Assembly (NCBI GenBank): GCA_036852015.1
Contig: JAANDG010000003.1
Location: 826,001 to 890,000, forward strand
Length of the DNA stretch: 64,000 bases
Direction: 5' to 3'
Origin: Pelodera strongyloides
Lineage: Eukaryota; Nematoda; Chromadorea; Rhabditida; Rhabditidae
Shown: one piece after another, positions 56,942 to 64,000 of the stretch
Layout: each line of letters opens with the position of its first letter
How positions within the stretch are numbered: position 1 is the stretch's first letter
Notes under the pieces: generated by a model
Seen by the model: only the letters and a program-made list of their open reading frames with translations
What the model was told of the DNA's origin: nothing
Database searches by the model: none
Translations under genes and position numbers: made by a program

Positions 56942-57322
56942 TTAAAGCGAATTAGCGGTCGGTCTCAACAAAAAAATACGAAAAGAGGAGGAGTAAACAA
57001 CCGTGCGTTTAGCACCGTTTCAAACCACCGTTTTACTAGCCGAATTCAAAATATTTTGTCAACATTTCGTCATTTGGATTCTGCGGACTGTGTGATCATT
57101 TGAAAAGGCCATCTCGCGATTTTCCATGGCCGTGCTAGTATTAAAATCGGCAAATCGCGGGAAGCGAATTTTCCCATACAAAATCGCAAAAAATGGTTGT
57201 TTGAGAACATTTTTATGCAAGATGCACTTATTTGTTTGTGTTTTTATGTTTACTTTCGTTTATAACTTTTTTCAAACTATTTTTGGTGAAAAAACCCCAA
57301 ACCGGGTGCTGTTTCGCTTTAA
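56942..57322. mobile_element. TTAA-bounded MITE (AGCGAATTAGCGG type), copy 2
   Basis: TTAAAGCGAATTAGCGGTCG to AACCGGGTGCTGTTTCGCTTTAA. Nearly co-linear with 10626-11017 throughout, with small indels. Confidence 0.88.
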
Positions 57323-59097
57323 ACGAAAATTATTTGTTAGCCGCCTAGCCTAGCCTTTAATACACGATCGTCACAATTGTGAATCACATTAGGTAACGCG
57401 ATGGTTTGCTATATTCCTATACTCTTCTAATAGAGCTAAATTAGCACTTGCACAGGATGGCTGATAAGAGCAATGGCTATTATGAATGATGACACCAAAT
57501 TTTACGAAAATTTAAAAATGCCCATTGGTCTATGAAAGCGCTGGCAATGCATGGGGTATAGAACACTGACAATTATTTCAGTACAAAATTCAAATTTTGA
57601 GAAGATTTTTCTCTATTTTCCCCTCACTCATGTTGTTTTCAAGTGTTTGAACTATTTTTGAACAAAAAAACCCAAACCGGATGGTATTTCGCTATGGTAT
57701 TTACCTAGGTTACCGCCATAAAGAGTTTTTTTTCAGGTTTGTTTAAACATAGTTTCTTGAATAACTCAGTAACGTATGTGGTGCTGGACGACGTCTTAAC
57801 TGGAGTAGCCACTTGCCAGTCTCAAATACGTAGAAGTGACTTGCTCTTATAAATGAAACTAATAAGGGCCACTTGGAGAGAAGGTATGTAATTATCACCC
57901 GGCAAACAGTGGAATATTTCTTTTTGTTTAGGAATGCTGTAGATGTTCGGTTGAACTTTTTTGAGAAAACAGGTGTTGTACTAGTTGTGAAGTTTTCCCT
58001 GTTGTCGGAAATAACTTTCTTCGAAACTGATATCAACTTCTGGGTTATTATTTAATGATACATCATTTTAATTACTAAGTAACAACGCTCGCGTAGTAAG
58101 TAATTAAGTGTAGGCTAGTAAGTAAGTAATCGCATTTGTCTGATTGGTGCGGTTGTCCTGTAATTAGGGCTATTACGTAACAATAAGAGAACCCTAAACA
58201 GTCCTGAAGCTACCTTTCAGCTTGCTCCTGACATCTTTCAACTTATGCACAGAAGTGCCTCGGGCCGTGGATCAATTCTGGAATGTCTGTGTTATGTTAA
58301 CCGGTTTCGAAACGTATGTAGGCCGTTGTGTTCCGACGCCTGGTTCTCGGAAATCACATATGTTCCGTTTTTTTTCTTATTATTTTCTCCGAAGAACAAT
58401 GTAAATAATCGTACGATAACTAATCAGGGTTATAAGCTGAGCGTGCAACGTGAAACTTTGCACGGTCTTGCGATGAATTGGTTATTTATTTATTTATTAA
58501 ATAACACCGAGGTGTGCATCAAATAATATGATGAAGAGAAAGCAGTGTAGATATAACGAAACCAGTTGTACTGTAGTCGATTAGCAATCGGGTAAAAGAA
58601 AAATGTGAAGGTGTATTATCATACTCTTGGTCTGCTTTACATAGTTTTGCAAATATTTCCCCAAATCCTTTGTTATATGGGCGACATTGTATTGTTACCT
58701 CAAAAAAATGGGCCACGAGATAAGAACTTCACAATTGGGCTTAGGTAAAAGTAACTATTACAACTGAATCTCAAAAACTAGCACAGTGAATACCCTCCAC
58801 CCGCAGGCAACCTTATGCGCTACAATAAAATGTCGCAGCGCCGCAAATGGCTTTTAGTGGATAATCCACTTGATTTTGGGAAACTTTGCAAAACTATGAC
58901 GAAAATCAGTGCACTCGCCCGGGCCTGGTTTTTTTTTCGAAACGCACCGGCCGATTTTTTTTCAGTGTGGACATCACATACACACAGTGTATAGCAATGA
59001 AAGGAACAATGGCTAATCAGACAACTTGGAAATCTTTTCTATAATAATCCACCCAATGGGAAAATACTCCCCAATAATTTAGTGGACCTGTTGTACA

Positions 59098-59185
59098 CAT
59101 GGGTCCAAACTCACAATCAAATGGGTCCAAACTCACAATCAAATGGGTCCAAACTCACACTCAAATGGGTCCAAACTCACAAACA
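59098..59185. repeat. 21-bp minisatellite, four copies
   Basis: ATGGGTCCAAACTCACAATC followed by A is repeated four times with a single change in copy 3 (CACTC). Confidence 0.9.
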
Positions 59186-59667
59186 GTCTCGCTGCTGCAA
59201 AATTGCGAAAAAATCCAGAGTTACAGCGGTATAACATTGGGCATTGGAATCGTTGACAACAAACAAAGAGTAGTGGAAATGCACTCCCATCATGTACTGT
59301 ATGCAACGAGTGGTCTATTCGGGACATTTTTTTTTATTCTAATTTGACTGATTTGCATATAATGCATCGGAATGCAGTTTCCCAGCATAAGTTGCAGGTA
59401 CAGGTTGTTGTGCCGCTGCAACGAGCAATTTTCAAGCTTCCCCTGGCTTTATTTTCAAAACCGATTTCTGAACTCCTACGCACAATTGTTTACGATGTCA
59501 CAGTTTGTAAACAGTATATCATCGTTCCTCATTCAGCGCCGTATTGTTTGTGTGTGAGTGTGTGTTGTGTTGTTGGAACGGCGTTCGTCAATATTTTTCC
59601 GATAAACATTTTTTAGCATCCTGGCACGACATTGTACAGAAACAGCCAGGCGGTATTTCAATCCCTA

Positions 59668-59688
59668 TGTCTCTTTCTCTCGCTCTCG

Positions 59689-59744
<56 letters not shown>

Positions 59745-59752
59745 CTCTCCCC
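59668..59752. repeat. CT microsatellite
   Basis: Mixed CTCTCGCTCTCG and pure CTCTCT tract. A second CT tract of the same kind lies at 60696-60842 and short GA tracts at 59850-59890 and 61200-61260. Confidence 0.9.
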
Positions 59753-60393
59753 CGATAAAATATACGCATAGTTAGAGAGTTGAGCATGTTACATTTTTAT
59801 GAGAGGCGAGCGAAAAAACTATTCGGAAAAGAAAAAGTTTACACAGGAGAATAAGAGGCAGAGACAGAGAGAGAGAGGTGGTGAGAGAGAGGATTTAGTA
59901 TTAAATATTTAATGAAAAAAAAGGAAAATCTCGTATGCAGAGAACGTCTGACCCGGAACCGAACAACGGAACGGCTAAATCCACGAACACTTTTAAAACG
60001 AAGCATATTTATGGAATAATGTTATAGTTACCAGTAACACAGATTTTAGCGTCAGGCCGGCTAACATACCGACCGCGTACCCAAAGAAAGTTAAAATTTG
60101 AGGTATAAACGAGAGCACTCATGCGACGTTCCTGGGTCAACATTCGTGAAATACAAAAAAAAATGCAACCGGTCAAAGCTTCGAATTGCGATACATTTCG
60201 TTTACATACGTGACTTTCGCAAAAAAAGCACACCTCCAGAATGTTTCTCAAAAGTTTCTTTCAGACTTTTCTACCATCCGAGCCTTTTGCACTTTAGTTG
60301 ACCTAAACGCACGACGAGCAAACATCAGTGTTGATTCATAGAAGTTTAGGAATTCAACATATTTGGGGATTTTTTGGGTTCGAAACCTTATGA

Positions 60394-60676
60394 GAATACA
60401 AAAAGTAGTGTTCTATTTCAATACTCACGAAGATATTGGATGATAAAGTGGTGGATTGATCGGTCCGGAGTGCAAAAATGGTGTCTTGCCTTGTTTGTAT
60501 GGGACAATTACCCTTTTTGCACTCCGGACCGATCAATCCACCATTTTATCAGCTAATATCTCCGTGAGTATTGAAATGGAACACTACTTTTCGTATTCAA
60601 ATTTTTATTATCCCTTATAAAACGTAAAGAAACGAAAAAAAAACAGACACTATTTCAGGTGAAGCGATCCCTTTAA
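60394..60676. mobile_element. Palindromic MITE (AGGGATCAGCTCACC family), left-truncated copy
   Basis: The arms match 20646-21010 (AGTAGTGTTC.ATTTCAATAC, ACGAAGATATTGG.TGATAAA, GTGGTGGATTGATCGG), but the outer left terminus is missing while the right end GTGAAGCGATCCCTTTAA is present. The central part is diverged. Confidence 0.8.
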
Positions 60677-60698
60677 GCCCTTTACTTCATAACGTCTT

Positions 60699-60741
<43 letters not shown>

Positions 60742-63046
60742 CCTTTCTCTCTTCACCTTTCTCTCTTCACCTTTCTCTCTCTCTGTCTCTCTCTCTACCT
60801 ATCTCTCTCTTTACCTATCTCTCTATTTCTCTCTACCTCTCGCCCGATTCTCCCTTCCTCCATATTTCGTAACGAACAGCTGACCATCCCAGTCGAATGA
60901 CCCCGGCGCCTGAAAAACGAACGCATTCAATTTGTGGAAACAAACAAAACCGAACGGTGTTTCTCTCTCTCTTCCCTGCCTCTCTGCAGGTTTCGCTTTC
61001 CAACCCCGCAGCGCTATTTCCGAAGAGTGAGTTGGTTTGCTAAGCCTGCAGTCTCTTCCTGTGCTATCCGATAGGGATTCAGTTCCTTCTCTGAACGTTT
61101 TCACCGCGAGATACCGTAAATCGAAGAGCGGAGAGAGATATGAGACCTTGAGTAGAGTGTGTCACTCACAAAGCATTCAGTAAGAGAGTATAGAAATATG
61201 GTCACTCCATTTTCGAAATACAGAGAGACAGGGAGAGAGGGAGAGAGATAGAGAAAGTAGAGAGATTCGTGGCTATTGCAGGGAAAATTTAGCAACTTTT
61301 TGCGACTGGCACAACAGGTCACAAAATAGCAAGCAGAGGGCCGAGGTGCAGAGAGCAACAAACAAATAAACACTCAAAAGACAACAACAAAAAAAGTGAA
61401 GCGTTCGACACTGTGAGGTTTCGGTGATCAGCGTTCGCTTCAGAGGTAAACTACACAGAGAATAGCATTCTATTCTTGCAAGACCTTTATTGAAACGATT
61501 GCAAACTGCAAAGGTGCAAAGTACAACACTCCAACAAACTACTACAAACTACCAGAAGCCCAATTTACGTCACAGAGGTCAGTTTTTTACTGGACATAGC
61601 AGGTTTTATATATCCTTGATAGTGTAAGCATAGGCCATAGGTTATTTTTAGTTTTCAATTGGATCAGCATGCTTATTGTTAGCAAGAACTGTTAGAGTTC
61701 CGGCTATCGGTATGTAGTTCATGGAGTCTTCTGCACCTGTAATTGTTAATGAGTAGTATCATCAGCCCCTTGTCAGTATGGATGTTTTTATACGCATTGC
61801 CGTCTTAGGGTTGCCTTTTGATTATGTACTTTGAATGTTATCAATAAATCTTTATTAAATGTAAAAAAAACCCAATCCTTTTCTTTGCTCATTTTTTGGA
61901 GAATATTGTCATTTTCGGTATTTTATGTTAGGACTTCCTCATATGCTCTTGTTGTCATTTCTTCTCCAAGTTCTGGAAGTACAGTCATTTACATCGACAG
62001 ACTCATACTAGCGGAGAGAGTAAATGTGATTTTGCACTTACTCAAATTCTACTAGACTTCCAAGAAACCCGAAAACCGACTTTCGTGGAATTATTCTTCC
62101 GAGAGAATTCTCTTGCCATAAGTTGATTTATTGCTAGATTTTAGTAGAATTCTCTTGCATAAGGAGATGACCTCGCAAGTTTTGCTGAAATGTGCACTAC
62201 GGTGGAAGATACTTTAAAATAACAACTTTCTTTTGTCTTTTTCGTAATTATCCATACTTTTTCTAAGCACCCATTTCTAAGCCAAACATCACAGTTGCAT
62301 CTCGTGTGCTTTGTACCTAGGACAGTTTACTGTGGCGGACAATAGTTTGCAGTTGCACTCTCGCACCCGCACGTATATAAAAGGGCGGGTTTTTTGGCCG
62401 TTCGCGCTGGATTTTCGCTGCAAGACTACAAACGAAAAGAGTATGTTGTGTCAAAACTACACTGCTAAACTGGGTGCAAAATTCCTTTACCGCAAAGGGA
62501 GCGAACCCTCCTACGGGAGATTCAGTAACAAGATATCTGAAACCAAACTAGGTGAAAACACGAAATGGGGCTTTTCCAGTCCTTTGCAATATATAGGTGT
62601 CCCAATGGTATACTATATATATATGTATAAGGAGCTAAGCTACAGTAAAGGAAGATGGTTGGACCACATATAAACTAACTATCAACCCTCTGAGCGAACT
62701 TCCCAATGTAGTTACTGTAACTATTTATTTATTTATGTATTTATTTACTGTATGTCAAGTGGCATGATAACTCGGAACAGAATACTAAAGAAGGAAACTG
62801 GAGCTTCTTGATCCAGTTCCCTTCTTTACTATGTTTGTTAGATGGACCCGAAAAAGCAAAGTTTTTCCTAGATTGTTGAAAACACGCGTTTTATGCTCCC
62901 AAAAGTATGCACCAAAAATATATATGAAATCGCGGTCAAGCACATGTTTGCATGACTTCGCATGAATCAAAAACTATGTTATTTTAAGAATAACAATTGT
63001 TTGTTGACATGTTTTGAGTTGTTAAATTTGTATGTAAGTAGGTCGG

Positions 63047-63094
63047 ACACTGAACATCCTTCCCTTCCGTGCGCTGAAGGGAAGGATGTTCAGT
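63047..63094. other. Perfect 20-bp stem hairpin
   Basis: CACTGAACATCCTTCCCTTC and its exact inverse are separated by an 8-nt loop CGTGCGCT. Too short and too perfect for a typical animal pre-miRNA, and without transposon termini. Confidence 0.75.
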
Positions 63095-63497
63095 GAAGTA
63101 TGAAAACTTGAATGTATATATTCACTATTGAAAGTTGAAAGTATCCACTTATCTACTACACAAAGATCAAATGATCAAATCTCATCGGATGTTTCAGCTT
63201 CCCGAAAAACTACGAACGTCAATATGTTTAACAGTTTAATTTACGAAACTGTTCATTATGATATGACCCATACCATTGCTTTCGCCCTCAAAAACTTCGT
63301 CGATGCGTTAACTTTATCGAGCGTTCAAAGTAAGCGGGAAATAGGTTTCCCGTTATCTATTTCGTGCCAGTCGCAACCATTTTGCAACACAAATACAACA
63401 ACATAGCCCGGGTTTTGAAGATAAGAGCTCGTTTTGATGGAGCGGAGTCGGATCAGTATTAATGCTAAGCTGCGCATATTCGGCCACGATAATTGCT

Positions 63498-63683
63498 TCA
63501 ATTGAAATACCGGTCGGTTTTTGAAACACATAGAGGCATTTACACCGGCATTCTTATGCAGCTGATGCAAATGAGCATAAATTAGAATAAAGAACCGAGC
63601 TAATTTCGAGCAACTTAGCATAAACACGTCATAATTCAGTTGTCCTAGATGCGTTTCAAAAACCGGCCGGTATTTCGCTTTAA
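63498..63683. mobile_element. CCGGCCGG-type MITE
   Basis: TTCAATTGAAATACCGGTCG at the left (terminal TTAAAGCG altered); right end intact: GCGTTTCAAAAACCGGCCGG then TATTTCGCTTTAA. Interior GCATTCTTATGCAGCTGATG and GCTAATTTCGAGCAACTTAG. Confidence 0.87.
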
Positions 63684-64000
63684 TGGTAAGCTGCTTATAT
63701 TTGACCATGATAATTGCTTAGATACTGACTTTCTGTCAATATAGAACACAAATTATAGCACAGAAGTCTTTTCCTCATTATTTCAAGACAAACACAAATT
63801 CAAAACAATTTTGGTTTGTCACTTTGGGCGGGAACTCTCCTCATTGGTAATGACACCCCGAATCTCTAGTTTAAAGACTTAATTACAACTCATTTAACTA
63901 TATTTCTTTAAAATACAAATCAGTGACTTGTTGTTTTCCAGTACATTTTACAGCCACAAAATTAAACAACATTACTGCGCACACAACCTGGTACAAAACA

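Larger units (their letters stand above)
51493..64000. other. Repeat-dominated region without a supportable gene
   Basis: About 12.5 kb. It contains CCGGCCGG MITEs (51959-52090, 52282-52463, 63498-63683), palindromic MITEs (53299-53739, 54062-54246, 56942-57322, 60394-60676), a SINE-like body (55752-55892), a poly(A) tract (55221-55258), a 21-bp minisatellite (59098-59185), CT and GA microsatellites (59668-59752, 60696-60842) and a short perfect hairpin (63047-63094). Open frames here are short, mostly low complexity, and lack paired splice sites. Confidence 0.55.

Noticed and set aside
60823..61104. 93-residue minus-strand frame beside CT microsatellites
   Set aside because: Low-complexity flanks, no splice sites of good quality and no recognisable domain.
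62311..62673. 120-residue open frame with a TATATAAAAG motif nearby
   Set aside because: The TATA-like motif lies inside the frame, there is no acceptor or conserved motif, and the product is not recognisable. Not annotated as a gene.
63047..63094. A microRNA precursor
   Set aside because: The stem is only 20 bp, perfectly paired with an 8-nt loop and no flanking lower stem, which is atypical for animal pre-miRNAs.

Overview
The window looks like nuclear DNA of a rhabditid nematode, most likely Caenorhabditis or a close relative. The reasons are short introns with TTTCAG-type acceptors, start codons placed 2-4 nt after such an acceptor (as expected for spliced-leader trans-splicing), an interstitial repeat built on the nematode telomere hexamer TTAGGC, AT-rich intergenic DNA full of palindromic MITEs, and above all a tandem array of nematode-type serpentine chemoreceptor genes. 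The species and chromosome cannot be told from the sequence.

I rebuilt eight chemoreceptor genes of one family from their exons. One is a 5'-truncated plus-strand gene at the left edge (exons from 363 to 3308). Six lie in tandem on the minus strand (4034-6917, 9713-13747, 14289-17294, 17512-20431, 21706-26579, 32731-36639). One divergent copy is on the plus strand (42545-48286). All complete models are 303-319 aa and keep the same intron positions and phases. The seven-transmembrane pattern is also shared: YGIPSL-type TM1, NR(F/V)TA....P at the end of TM3, an exon opening FW before TM4, TSQ near the end of TM6, and NSD..TLPEAYIAI.MNP.IRR in TM7. I place the family in the Srg superfamily (Srg, or possibly Srv). 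Decayed relics of the same family lie at 1085-1195, 9181-9367 and 28673-29214.

Outside the array the only other gene I can support is a two-exon, 76-aa protein at 50654-51265 (minus) with a possible SXP/RAL-2 (DUF148)-like pattern. The stretches 36.6-42.5 kb, 48.3-50.6 kb and 51.3-64 kb hold mobile and simple repeats but no gene I can defend.

The most unusual content is mobile DNA. Two elements (21916-23173 and 44081-46903) share a 5'-GGCTTATTGG terminus and have 9-bp target duplications, as Mutator-like elements do, but their long inverted repeats are made of different minisatellites. Many MITE families start and end at TTAA, and in two places three different families are stacked end to end sharing single TTAA junctions. 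There are two tRNA-headed SINE-like units, a nearly perfect 369-bp palindrome carrying a hammerhead-like motif, and a MITE that appears to supply the poly(A) signal of the small gene. Most insertions sit inside chemoreceptor introns without breaking the reading frames.
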